Below are positions 16,522-25,360 of a DNA stretch of 64,000 nt, piece after piece. Position 1 is the first letter of the stretch. Each line of letters begins with the position of its first letter. The notes under the pieces were generated by a model. The model ran no database searches, was not told where the DNA came from, and saw only the letters and a list, made by a program, of their open reading frames with translations. Both the position numbers and the translations under genes were made by a program. This DNA comes from Fimenecus sp964540535 (lineage in GTDB: Bacteria; Bacillota; Clostridia; Oscillospirales; Acutalibacteraceae): the NCBI GenBank assembly GCA_964540535.1, contig CAZIMO010000005.1, positions 62,001 to 126,000 of the forward strand, in the 5' to 3' direction.

Positions 16522-16550
16522 AGTTTAACACATTAAAGCAGTGATGTCAA
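16522..16550 (-). promoter_or_regulatory. Promoter of the T-box operon
   Basis: On the minus strand TTGACA, 17 bases, TAAACT, ending about 27 bases before stem I. Confidence 0.7.
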
Positions 16551-16658
16551 TAGTTTTTTTAAAAAAATTTTATAAATGGATTTATTTATCTATAAATATG
16601 GTATTTAATAACAAAATATGCTATACTAATTATGATTTTAATTATTTGGAGCGTCATT

Positions 16659-19244
16659 ATGAAAATTTTAGCTATTGACGGCAACAGCATAGTAAACCGT
16701 GCCTTTTACGGCATTAAGCAATTGACAACTAAAGACGGCAGATTTACCAACGGAATTTACGGTTTTATGAGCATTTTTTATAAGCTTTTTGAAGAGGTTG
16801 AGCCTGATGGCGTGGCTGTGGCTTTTGATCTTAAAGCCCCTACATTCCGCCATAAAATGTATGACGGCTACAAGGCTAATCGCCACGGAATGCCGCCGGA
16901 GCTTGCTCAGCAAATCCCCGTGCTTAAAGAGCTTTTAAGCGCATTGGGCTATAAGATTATTCAGCTTGAGGGCTATGAGGCTGACGATATTCTCGGTACG
17001 ATTGCGGGTATGTGCGGTGAGAACGACGAGTGTTATATCGCAACGGGCGACCGTGATTCCTTTCAGCTTATACGCAATAATGTAACGGTGCTTTTGCCCC
17101 ATACTAAAATGGGCAGAACTCAGACTGAGGTTTATGACGAAGCGCGGCTTATGACAGAATACGGTGTAACTCCCTTGCAGATGATTGACATTAAAGCCCT
17201 GCAGGGCGACAGCTCTGATAATATACCGGGTGTTGCAGGCGTAGGACCCAAAACTGCGGGCGATTTAATTCAAAAATTCGGCTCCGTACAATATATATAT
17301 GATAATATTGACAGTATTGATATTAAAGCAAATCTGAAAAACAAGCTTGTGACCGATAAAGAAAAGGCTTTTTTAAGCTATACTCTCGGCACGATTATCA
17401 ATAATGTACCCATTGAATGCGAGCTTTCGGATTTAATTCCGAATACTGCTGACGAAGCCCATGCCCGTGCAATGCTTGCAGATCTTGAAATGTTTAAACT
17501 TATTGAAAAGCTGAATTTTGCAGTGCCTGCAACAAGCGATAAGTCGCAGGAAAAGGCAAAGGAGCTTCAATTCACTGCCGATTTTGATATAGAGGAGTTA
17601 CTTTGTAAAATCAAAGCTGAAAAAGAAGCTTATTTTACTGCTGATTATACTGATTTAGACAATCCTCAATTTTGTATTCTCTGTGATAATACGGTTTATC
17701 ATCTTGAAGCTATTCACTTGGGATATTTTGATTTTGTGAAATCTGTTTTAGAGGATAGCGAAATTGCAAAACATACCGATAATTCAAAGCTTTTATACCG
17801 ATTTGCATTTTTAAATAATATTGATATTAAAAACTTGGCTTTGGATACTTCTTTGGCAGGGTATATTCTCAATCCGTCAGCCAACGGATATGCGCCTTTA
17901 AGACTTTGCGAAGAATATAAAGCTCCCATACCTAAAGTAAATTCCGAAATGCAATTGGCTATTGACTGTGCAGTTATGCGTTCGGTTTCAACAAGACTTA
18001 AAACTGAAATTGAGGCTAATGAGCAGGAATATTTGCTTTATGAGGTTGAAATGCCTTTGGCAGAGGTTCTTGCCTCTATGGAGCATTTGGGCTTTATGGT
18101 TGATAAAGGCGGAATTTCTGAATTTTCACGGAACATCAGCGGAGAATTAAAGCAAATTCAAAACGAAATTTATGAGCTTGCAGGCGAAGAATTTAATATT
18201 AACTCGCCAAAACAGTTAGGTGTTATTCTCTTTGAAAAAATGGGACTTCCCGCACGCAAAAAGACCAAAAGCGGATATTCCACCAATGCAGATGTGCTTG
18301 AAAGCTTGCAGAATGAAAGCCCGATAATTGAAAAAATTCTTTGGTTCAGAACGCTTTCAAAGCTTTATTCAACCTATTGCGAGGGGCTTTTAAAGGTGAT
18401 AGGCGATGACGGCAGAATTCACTCTTCGTTTATCCAAACCGAAACACGTACAGGCAGAATTTCATCAACCGAACCTAATTTGCAGAATATCCCTGTCCGC
18501 AAAGAAATCGGCAGAGAAATGCGTAAATTCTTTAAGGCAAAAGACGGCTGTCTGCTTGCCGATGCCGACTATTCGCAGATTGAGCTTCGTGTGCTTGCTC
18601 ATATTGCCGATGATGAAGAAATGCTGAAAGCCTTTAACGACGAGGTCGATATTCATACTGTTACGGCTTCTCAGGTGTTTAATATGCCCATTCAAATGGT
18701 AACTCCTTTAATGCGAAGCCGTGCAAAAGCCGTTAATTTCGGTATTGTTTACGGAATAGGCGCATTTTCGCTTGCAAAAGACATCGGCGTAACGCGCAAA
18801 GAGGCTGACGAATATATAAAGGGTTATCTCCGACACTATTCGGGTGTTGATAAATATATGGAAACCGTTGTGGCAGACGCAAAAGAAAAAGGCTATGTTG
18901 CAACTCTTTGGGGCAGACGCAGATATTTGCCCGAGCTTACTGCATCCAACGCAATGTTACGCGCATTCGGCGAGCGTGTGGCACGGAATATGCCGATTCA
19001 AGGTACAGCGGCAGATATTATCAAGATTGCAATGGTGCGCGTTTATAACCGTCTTAAAGCCGAAAAAATGTCGGCAAAGCTTATTTTGCAGGTGCATGAC
19101 GAACTGATTGTTGAAGCACCCGAAAGCGAGATTGAAAAAGCGGCAAAAATTTTAAGCGAAGAAATGGAAAATGCCTGTAAGATGAAAGTCCGTTTGCGGG
19201 CAGATGTTAATACAGGCAAAACTTGGTATGACGCTAAAGGTTAA
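16659..19244 (+). CDS. polA: DNA polymerase I
   Basis: 861 residues from the ATG at 16659 (GGAGCG upstream; a start at 16632 adds nine unconserved residues). N-terminal 5'-3' exonuclease (MKILAIDGNSIVNRAFYG, EADDILGT, GDRDSFQL, GDSSDNIPGV), a middle 3'-5' exonuclease-like domain, and a family A polymerase with DADYSQIELRVLAHIADD (motif A), RSRAKAVNFGIVYGIG (B) and QVHDELIVEAP (C). The middle domain has YFTADYTD where an active exonuclease has D-x-E, so proofreading is probably lost, as in many Gram-positive PolA. Roles: repair, primer removal. Fusion and tsaD genes follow closely. Confidence 0.96.
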   Translation: MKILAIDGNSIVNRAFYGIKQLTTKDGRFTNGIYGFMSIFYKLFEEVEPDGVAVAFDLKAPTFRHKMYDGYKANRHGMPPELAQQIPVLKELLSALGYKIIQLEGYEADDILGTIAGMCGENDECYIATGDRDSFQLIRNNVTVLLPHTKMGRTQTEVYDEARLMTEYGVTPLQMIDIKALQGDSSDNIPGVAGVGPKTAGDLIQKFGSVQYIYDNIDSIDIKANLKNKLVTDKEKAFLSYTLGTIINNVPIECELSDLIPNTADEAHARAMLADLEMFKLIEKLNFAVPATSDKSQEKAKELQFTADFDIEELLCKIKAEKEAYFTADYTDLDNPQFCILCDNTVYHLEAIHLGYFDFVKSVLEDSEIAKHTDNSKLLYRFAFLNNIDIKNLALDTSLAGYILNPSANGYAPLRLCEEYKAPIPKVNSEMQLAIDCAVMRSVSTRLKTEIEANEQEYLLYEVEMPLAEVLASMEHLGFMVDKGGISEFSRNISGELKQIQNEIYELAGEEFNINSPKQLGVILFEKMGLPARKKTKSGYSTNADVLESLQNESPIIEKILWFRTLSKLYSTYCEGLLKVIGDDGRIHSSFIQTETRTGRISSTEPNLQNIPVRKEIGREMRKFFKAKDGCLLADADYSQIELRVLAHIADDEEMLKAFNDEVDIHTVTASQVFNMPIQMVTPLMRSRAKAVNFGIVYGIGAFSLAKDIGVTRKEADEYIKGYLRHYSGVDKYMETVVADAKEKGYVATLWGRRRYLPELTASNAMLRAFGERVARNMPIQGTAADIIKIAMVRVYNRLKAEKMSAKLILQVHDELIVEAPESEIEKAAKILSEEMENACKMKVRLRADVNTGKTWYDAKG

Positions 19245-19255
19245 TTACGCTAACT

Positions 19256-20125
19256 ATGAAAAAAGTATTATTTGTATGCAGCGGCAATACTTGCCGAAGT
19301 CCTTTAGCAGAGGGCTTGTTTAAAAAGTATCTTGAAAATAAAAATATTACGGATGTTGCGGTATCAAGTGCAGGCATAAGCGCATTTGCAGGCGACGCGG
19401 TCAGCGAAAATTCGGTTTTAGCCGCAATGCAGAGAGGTGCAGATATTTCTCTTCACCGCGCAAGACCGCTCAACGCGCAGCATCTTTATGAAACCGACTT
19501 GTTTGTATGTATGACAGAATCTCACGCTGATGTGCTGTTGAGATATTGCGATGCGTCTGAAATTATGGTTTTGAATGTGCCTGACCCCTACGGCGGAACG
19601 CTTGATGTATATAATGAATGCGCAGACAGCATTGAAAAAAGCTTCCCCGATATTTTGAAAAATATTTTAGAAATTCCGTCAGTCAGACCGATGACTGAGT
19701 CGGATATTCAGCAAATTGCAAAGCTCGAAAAACAGTGCTTTTCAGAGCCGTGGAGCGAAAATTCTTTAAAAGAGGAGCTTACAAACGAAACCGCAAGGTT
19801 TTATGTGCTTCACAGCGGCGAAAAACTGATTGGATATATCGGAGCTAACAATATATGCGGTGAGGTTTATATCACAAATGTTGCCGTGAATGAGGAGTTC
19901 CGTTCCAAAGGATACGGCAAAAAGCTCGTAGATCATCTTGTGAAGCAGGCGGAGGCAGAAAACGCATTGTTTGTGACACTTGAAGTCCGTGAAAGCAATA
20001 AAAAGGCAATCAGGCTTTACGAAAAATGCGGATTTAAAAGAGCGGGGGAAAGAAAGAATTTCTACTCAAAGCCTACTGAAAACGCATGGATATATACACT
20101 TATTTTAAAGGAAATACAGTTATGA
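19256..20125 (+). CDS. Fusion: LMW phosphatase (YwlE-like) + RimI N-acetyltransferase
   Basis: 289 residues. Residues 1-140 are a low-molecular-weight phosphatase: VCSGNTCRSPLAEGL (C-x5-R-S catalytic loop, cysteine 8) and the general-acid loop VPDPYGG; the loop resembles protein-arginine phosphatase YwlE. Residues 144-289 are a GNAT acetyltransferase like RimI, which acetylates ribosomal protein S18: VRPMTESDIQQIAKLE, NVAVNEEFRSKGYGKKLVDH (acetyl-CoA loop), ESNKKAIRLYEKCGF. No stop or start separates them. RimI next to tsaD is common; fusion to a phosphatase is not the textbook form. The stop overlaps the tsaD start (ATGA). Confidence 0.88.
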   Translation: MKKVLFVCSGNTCRSPLAEGLFKKYLENKNITDVAVSSAGISAFAGDAVSENSVLAAMQRGADISLHRARPLNAQHLYETDLFVCMTESHADVLLRYCDASEIMVLNVPDPYGGTLDVYNECADSIEKSFPDILKNILEIPSVRPMTESDIQQIAKLEKQCFSEPWSENSLKEELTNETARFYVLHSGEKLIGYIGANNICGEVYITNVAVNEEFRSKGYGKKLVDHLVKQAEAENALFVTLEVRESNKKAIRLYEKCGFKRAGERKNFYSKPTENAWIYTLILKEIQL

Positions 20126-21141
20126 AAATATTAGCAATTGAAAGTTCATGTGACGAAACCGCCGCCGCAGTTGTTGAAAACGGGCGGAATGTTTTGTCAA
20201 ATGTTGTGTCAACTCAAATTGAAAAGCATAAGATATTCGGAGGGGTTGTGCCGGAAATTGCGTCACGCTTACATACCGAAAATATCTCTTGGGTTGTCAG
20301 CAAAGCGCTGACTGACGCAGACTGCACGCTTCAAGATGTTGATGCAATCGCCGTGACGTATGCTCCGGGGCTTATCGGCGCATTGCTTGTGGGCGTAAAC
20401 TATGCAAAGGGCTTGGCATTAGCGAGCGGTAAGCCGTTAGTACCTGTTCACCATTTGCGTTCGCATATTGCGGCAAATTATATTACGCACAAGGATTTAA
20501 AACCGCCGTTTATGTGCCTTGTGGTGTCGGGCGGAAATACTTTGCTTTGCAAGGTTAATAACTACACCGATTTTGAGGTTATAGGCAGAACCCGTGACGA
20601 TGCGGCAGGCGAGGCGATGGATAAAGCCGCCCGTACTCTCGGGCTTCCGTATCCGGGCGGTGTAAATCTTGATAAAATTGCAAAAAGCGGAGATAATACA
20701 AAATATAAATTTCCGAAGCCCCGTGTCGACGGCAGTCCTCTTGATTTCAGTTTTTCGGGACTTAAAACATCGGTTATAAATCTTGCGCATAACGCGCAGC
20801 AAAAAGGCGAAGAGTTAATTCCTGCCGATGTGGGCGCGTCATTTATAAATGCGGTTGTAAATTCACTTGCCGAAAATACAGAGAAAGCTATGAATGAATT
20901 CAATGAAAAAACGCTTGTATTGGCAGGCGGTGTGTCGGCAAATTCCGTACTTCGCGCCCGTATGGAAGCTCTTGCAAAAGAAAAGGGCTGGAGCTTATAT
21001 TTGCCCGATTTATCCCTTTGCGGTGACAACGGCGCAATGGTGGGCGCACAGGGCTATTTTGAATTTTTAAATGGTACGGTTGCCCAAATGGATTTAAACG
21101 GTAAAGCCACTGCGGATATATCAAATAATTACGAAGTTTAA
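20122..21141 (+). CDS. tsaD: tRNA N6-threonylcarbamoyladenosine transferase TsaD
   Basis: 339 residues from the ATG at 20122, which overlaps the previous stop as ATGA. Motifs: MKILAIESSCDETAAAV, metal ligands in PVHHLRSHIAANY (H-x3-H), VSGGNTLL, GEAMDKAARTLGLPYPGG, LAGGVSANSVLR. It makes t6A37 in ANN-decoding tRNAs with TsaB, TsaC and TsaE, none of which are encoded in this window. Length and motifs are normal. Expression is probably with polA and the fusion gene. Confidence 0.96.
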   Translation: MKILAIESSCDETAAAVVENGRNVLSNVVSTQIEKHKIFGGVVPEIASRLHTENISWVVSKALTDADCTLQDVDAIAVTYAPGLIGALLVGVNYAKGLALASGKPLVPVHHLRSHIAANYITHKDLKPPFMCLVVSGGNTLLCKVNNYTDFEVIGRTRDDAAGEAMDKAARTLGLPYPGGVNLDKIAKSGDNTKYKFPKPRVDGSPLDFSFSGLKTSVINLAHNAQQKGEELIPADVGASFINAVVNSLAENTEKAMNEFNEKTLVLAGGVSANSVLRARMEALAKEKGWSLYLPDLSLCGDNGAMVGAQGYFEFLNGTVAQMDLNGKATADISNNYEV

Positions 21142-21205
21142 GTTATTATATATAATATACAGAATTTGTTAATGTTTATTTGACAAAATATTAACATTTT
21201 AACCA

Positions 21206-21234
21206 TTGAAAAAATGCAAGTTTTAAGATATAAT
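21206..21234 (+). promoter_or_regulatory. Promoter for pckG
   Basis: TTGAAA, 17 bases, TATAAT; start near 21241, giving a leader of about 85 bases. Confidence 0.75.
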
Positions 21235-21277
21235 TATGCAGAACCATTAAATTGGATAATTTATTAATTTTTTTCGG

Positions 21278-21298
21278 TTAAGGCGAAGAGAGTCGAAC
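21278..21298 (+). repeat. Solo end-copy of MITE-like repeat within pckG leader hairpin
   Basis: ttaaggcgaagagagtcgaa and the next base match 20 of 21 bases of the left end of the element at 28594. Here it forms the loop of a hairpin with stem TTCGGTT/AACCGAA (21273-21303) in the pckG leader, just before the ribosome site. Confidence 0.6.
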
Positions 21299-21326
21299 CG
21301 AAATTTTATAAAGGAGTTAAGTAACT

Positions 21327-23114
21327 ATGGCACTTACAACAAACAAGAGTATTCTTGATTGGATCGAAGAGAAAGTTGCTCTCGTAAAGCCCGACCAAAT
21401 TGTTTGGATTGACGGAAGCGAGGAACAGCTTGAGGCTCTTCGCAAAGAGGCTTGTGAAACAGGCGAAATGATCAAACTTAACGAGGAGCTTCTCCCCGGA
21501 TGTTATTATCACAGAACAAAGCCTAACGACGTTGCACGTGTTGAGGACAGAACTCTCATCTGTTCCAAAAAAGAAGAGGATGCAGGTCCTACAAACCATT
21601 GGATGGATCCTGAAAAAGCATACGCAATGCTTTATGATATTGCACGTGACAGTTACAAGGGCAGAACAATGTATGTTATCCCTTATTCAATGGGACCGGT
21701 AGGTTCACCTCTTGCAAAAATCGGTATCGAACTTACAGACTCAATTTACGTTGTTCTTAATATGGCAATTATGACCCGAGTAGGCAAAAAAGTTATGGAC
21801 GCTCTCGGCGATTCAAACGACTGGGTAAGAGGTCTTCACTGCAAATGCGACGTTGACCCCGAAAAGAGATGGATTTGCCAGTTCCCCGAGGACAATACAA
21901 TTATTTCAGTTAACTCTGCTTACGGCGGAAACGTTCTTCTCGGTAAAAAGTGCTTTGCTCTCCGTATTGCTTCTTATCAGGGCAAAAACGAAAGCTGGCA
22001 GGCAGAGCATATGCTCATTCTCGGTATTGAAAATCCCAAGGGCGAAGTTAAGTACATCTGCGCAGCATTCCCCTCAGCTTGCGGTAAAACAAACCTTGCT
22101 ATGCTCATTCCGCCCGAAGGCTATCTTGCAAAGGGCTACAAGGTATGGTGCGTAGGCGACGATATTTCTTGGATTCGCAAGGGTCCCGACGGCAGACTTT
22201 ACGCTATCAACCCTGAAAACGGCTTCTTCGGCGTTGCACCCGGCACAAATGTTAAGTCAAACCCCAACGCTTTGGCTTCAACAAAGAAAGGCACAATTTT
22301 CACCAATGTTGCCCGTAATCTTGATGACAACACTGTTTGGTGGGAAGGTCTTGATAAGAATCCTCCCGTTAATGCAGAAGAATGGACAGGACTTAAAGTA
22401 AACGGTGCAGAATGGAAAGCAGAGGGCAAAAACCTTGCTCATCCTAACAGCCGTTTCACAGCTCCCGCTGTAAACTGCCCCTGCATCAGTTCAGAATTTG
22501 AAAATCCCGCAGGCGTTCCCATTTCTGCTTTCGTATTCGGCGGCAGACGTGCAAAGCTTGCTCCCCTTGTTTATCAGTCACGTGACTGGAACCACGGTGT
22601 GTTCGTAGGTTCAATTATGGCTTCTGAAACAACAGCCGCAGCTGCCGGTGCAGTAGGTGTTGTTCGCCGTGATCCTATGGCTATGCTTCCTTTCTGCGGC
22701 TACAATATGGGCGACTATTGGCAGCATTGGATTGACATCGGTAAGACTCTTGATCCCGATAAGGCTCCTAAAATCTTCAATGTTAACTGGTTCAGAAAAG
22801 ATGATGAAGGCAACTTTATGTGGCCCGGCTTCGGCGACAATCTTCGTGTTCTTGAATGGATTATTAAGCGCTGCGAGGGCGAGGTTGACGCACAGGAAAC
22901 AGCTATCGGTTATCTCCCCTATGCAAAGGATATTAACCTTGAGGGTCTTGAAGATGAAGTAACTGTTGAGTCACTTGAAAGCATTCTTGATGTTGATAAA
23001 GAGCTTTGGTCAGCAGAAGCAGAAGGCATTGCAGAATTTTATGCAAAGTTCGGCGATAAGCTTCCCGAAACACTTAAAGAAGAGCTTGAAACACTCAAAG
23101 CAAATCTTAAATAA
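21327..23114 (+). CDS. pckG: Phosphoenolpyruvate carboxykinase (GTP)
   Basis: 595 residues, AAGGAG upstream. It interconverts oxaloacetate + GTP and PEP + CO2 + GDP in the cytosol. GTP-type hallmarks: P-loop FPSACGKTNLAML near 250, MHWID-like metal site region, FVGSIMASETTAAAAG and NWFRKDDEGNFMWPGFGDN. Length is usual for GTP-type enzymes. In fermenters it often runs towards oxaloacetate for succinate or propionate, but direction cannot be read here. It has its own promoter and terminator, with a hairpin in the leader that could affect expression. Codon use (GGC, CTT rich) suggests high expression. Confidence 0.95.
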   Translation: MALTTNKSILDWIEEKVALVKPDQIVWIDGSEEQLEALRKEACETGEMIKLNEELLPGCYYHRTKPNDVARVEDRTLICSKKEEDAGPTNHWMDPEKAYAMLYDIARDSYKGRTMYVIPYSMGPVGSPLAKIGIELTDSIYVVLNMAIMTRVGKKVMDALGDSNDWVRGLHCKCDVDPEKRWICQFPEDNTIISVNSAYGGNVLLGKKCFALRIASYQGKNESWQAEHMLILGIENPKGEVKYICAAFPSACGKTNLAMLIPPEGYLAKGYKVWCVGDDISWIRKGPDGRLYAINPENGFFGVAPGTNVKSNPNALASTKKGTIFTNVARNLDDNTVWWEGLDKNPPVNAEEWTGLKVNGAEWKAEGKNLAHPNSRFTAPAVNCPCISSEFENPAGVPISAFVFGGRRAKLAPLVYQSRDWNHGVFVGSIMASETTAAAAGAVGVVRRDPMAMLPFCGYNMGDYWQHWIDIGKTLDPDKAPKIFNVNWFRKDDEGNFMWPGFGDNLRVLEWIIKRCEGEVDAQETAIGYLPYAKDINLEGLEDEVTVESLESILDVDKELWSAEAEGIAEFYAKFGDKLPETLKEELETLKANLK

Positions 23115-23130
23115 TCATAAAATACAAATT

Positions 23131-23158
23131 AGGCGGAGCCAATTCTGGCTCCGCTTTT
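23131..23158 (+). terminator. Terminator of pckG
   Basis: gcggagcc aattct ggctccgc, then TTTT. Confidence 0.8.
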
Positions 23159-23172
23159 GGTTTGTATTGGTA

Positions 23173-23201
23173 TTGCCTTTTGTTCAGGTATTTGATATAA
23201 T
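23173..23201 (+). promoter_or_regulatory. Promoter for metallophosphoesterase
   Basis: TTGCCT, 17 bases, TATAAT; AAGGTG ribosome site follows near 23221. Confidence 0.65.
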
Positions 23202-23233
23202 GTTCTTACACTTTTAAGTTAAGGTGATACTTT

Positions 23234-24367
23234 ATGGATTTTAAATTTAACAACGGTAAATTCCGTATAATGCAGATTGCCGATGTTCAAGATACACAAA
23301 AAACTTCTGACGCAACCGTACGTTTTATCAGAGAAGCTTTAAATATTGCCAAGCCTGACCTTGTGGTATTTACAGGCGATCAGATTAAGGGCTACGGTTT
23401 TTATCTTTTCGGCGGTGATGCGAAGAAAAAGGTTACAACCTGCATCAACTCATTTTTAGCTCCTCTTGCCGAAACGGGAATTCCCTTTACATTTGTTTTC
23501 GGCAATCACGATGATCAAGCTTTTTCTATCTCAAAACAAGAGCAGTATGAGATTTATAAGGCTTATTCAAACTGTGTGGCATATAATGCTGACGATAATA
23601 TTGAGGGATATTGCAACCACAATCTTGAAATTAAGGGCGATGACGGCAAAACTAAACTCAATGTTTATCTTATGGACAGTCTTACCGCAACTCTTGACGG
23701 TACTTGCGACCACATTCACGAAAATCAGCTTGAATGGTATAAGGCAACACGCGATAAGCTTAAAGATGAAAACGGCGGTTATGTGCCGTCAATCGTGTTT
23801 CAGCATATTCCTGTTCCCGAAATTTACGAATTGCTGATTGAAGTTCCTAAAGGCACTAAAGGCGCGGCGCAGGGCTTTAGAAAGTTCGCGGGCAAATATT
23901 TCTCAATGAACCCCGAAAGAGTTGCTGTTGATGAGCGTTCTTTCTGCGGCGAAACACCGAGTATTCCCGAAGAAAACGGCGGTCAGTTTAAAGTGATGAA
24001 TGAAAAAGGCGATGTTTTTGCAATGTTCTTCGGCCACGACCACAACAATTCTTTTGTAGGCGAATATAAAGGAATGAAAATGGGATATGCTCAAGGCTGT
24101 GGCTTCAATGTTTACGGACCCGCCAAGAAAAGGGGAGTTCGTATATTCGATTTTGATGAGAGCAACCCTGCCGATTTTGAAACATTTACGCTGACTGTTG
24201 AAGATTTAGATAATTTTGATGTGGGCAATAAGCTGAAGCATCATTTTTATACCTATGCTCCTATAAGCGTTGATGAAGTAAAATATCTTGCCATGACAAA
24301 AGTAATTCCAACTGTTGCCGCATTCGGTACAGCCGCGTTAATATATAAGATATTAAAAAATAAATAA
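23234..24367 (+). CDS. Calcineurin-like metallophosphoesterase, C-terminally anchored
   Basis: 377 residues, AAGGTG ten bases upstream. Metal-binding motifs in order: MQIADVQDTQ (about 12-21), FTGDQIKGYG, FGNHDDQ, FQHIPVPE and FFGHDHNNS. The first motif has D-x-Q where most of the superfamily has D-x-H, so one ligand may differ; similar D-x-Q forms are, as I recall, seen in a clade of Clostridia proteins. A final hydrophobic segment (about 355-373) would anchor the C-terminus in the membrane; no signal peptide is seen, so the enzyme probably faces the cytosol. Substrate unknown (phosphomonoester or diester). Monocistronic. Confidence 0.85.
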   Translation: MDFKFNNGKFRIMQIADVQDTQKTSDATVRFIREALNIAKPDLVVFTGDQIKGYGFYLFGGDAKKKVTTCINSFLAPLAETGIPFTFVFGNHDDQAFSISKQEQYEIYKAYSNCVAYNADDNIEGYCNHNLEIKGDDGKTKLNVYLMDSLTATLDGTCDHIHENQLEWYKATRDKLKDENGGYVPSIVFQHIPVPEIYELLIEVPKGTKGAAQGFRKFAGKYFSMNPERVAVDERSFCGETPSIPEENGGQFKVMNEKGDVFAMFFGHDHNNSFVGEYKGMKMGYAQGCGFNVYGPAKKRGVRIFDFDESNPADFETFTLTVEDLDNFDVGNKLKHHFYTYAPISVDEVKYLAMTKVIPTVAAFGTAALIYKILKNK

Positions 24368-24375
24368 TAAAAGCA

Positions 24376-24410
24376 TAAAAAAACCGCCCTGTTCAATGAA
24401 CAGGGCGGTT
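24376..24410 (-). terminator. Terminator of nanA operon
   Basis: AACCGCCCTGTTC/GAACAGGGCGGTT, a 13-bp stem with a 3-base loop, followed on the minus strand by a T run. Confidence 0.88.
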
Positions 24411-24427
24411 AGTCTTTGCTGAAAAAA

Positions 24428-25354
24428 TTAAGAAATCCAAGCGCTTACAGCGTCATTGACAAGCTTTGCAACCTTGTCAACAATAGCTTCGTCACTGTTT
24501 TCGAGATTTAAGAGCGGTTCTCTTACTCCGCCGAGTTTAAGATTTGCGCGCTTATTTAATACAGCTTTGGCTGTTGCGTACATATTGCCTTTGGTTGAAC
24601 ACATTGTGTAAATAACCTCGTCAATATCATCTTGAAGCTTGCCTGTATTTTCAAAATCGCCTGCTTCAAGCAATTGATTTAACTTGACAAAAAGCTCGGG
24701 CATAACCGCGTATGTACCGCCGATTCCGCCGTCAGCGCCTATAAGTCTGCCACCTGCAAACTGCTCGTCAGGACCGTTGAAAACAACAATTTCTTTGTTG
24801 TTAATTTTCGCCTGTCTTTTGAACATCTGAATGTCCTGAATGGGCATTGAAGAATTTTTTACGCCGATAACTTTCGGATTTTTCAGCATCTCATCAAATA
24901 ATGACAGTGTGAGCGCAACACCTGCAAGCTGGGGAATATTATAAATCACAAAATCTGTATTGGGAGCGGCGGCAGAAATGTCATTCCAATATTTTGCAAT
25001 GGCTTTTTCAGGCAATCTGAAATAAATAGGGGGTATTGCGGCGATAGCGTCAACTCCGAGAGCTTCGGCATGGCGCGCAAGCTCACAGCTATCCTTAGTG
25101 TTGTTGCAGGCAACATGGGCAATTATTGTAATTCTGTCCTTTGCGGCATCCATAACAGCTTCAAGTGTCTGCTTTCTTTCTTCAACGCTCAAATAAATAC
25201 ATTCGCCCGATGAACCGCCCACATAAAGACCTGCAACACCTTTTTCAATAAGAAATTCAACAAGCTGTTTTGTTCTTTCGGATGAAACATTGCCCTCGTC
25301 GTCATAGCAAGCATAAAATGCAGGGAAAATACCCTTATATTTATCAAGACTCAT
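24428..25354 (-). CDS. nanA: N-acetylneuraminate lyase
   Basis: 308 residues of the DHDPS/NAL class I aldolase fold. GGSSGECIYLS (substrate loop) near 47, VIYNIPQLAGV with the catalytic Tyr near 137, and GVKNSSM with the Schiff-base Lys near 165. It cleaves Neu5Ac to ManNAc and pyruvate in the cytosol. It is the second gene of a two-gene operon, 6 bases after the epimerase stop, with AAGAGGTTG upstream. Pairing with an epimerase acting on ManNAc supports NAL over other family members. No sialic acid transporter is adjacent. Confidence 0.9.
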   Translation of the reverse strand: MSLDKYKGIFPAFYACYDDEGNVSSERTKQLVEFLIEKGVAGLYVGGSSGECIYLSVEERKQTLEAVMDAAKDRITIIAHVACNNTKDSCELARHAEALGVDAIAAIPPIYFRLPEKAIAKYWNDISAAAPNTDFVIYNIPQLAGVALTLSLFDEMLKNPKVIGVKNSSMPIQDIQMFKRQAKINNKEIVVFNGPDEQFAGGRLIGADGGIGGTYAVMPELFVKLNQLLEAGDFENTGKLQDDIDEVIYTMCSTKGNMYATAKAVLNKRANLKLGGVREPLLNLENSDEAIVDKVAKLVNDAVSAWIS

Positions 25355-25360
25355 TTTAAA

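Noticed and set aside
20562..21029. 155-codon open frame opposite tsaD
   Set aside because: It is antisense to a fully conserved TsaD, has no ribosome site and low-complexity Ala/Ser content typical of shadow frames.
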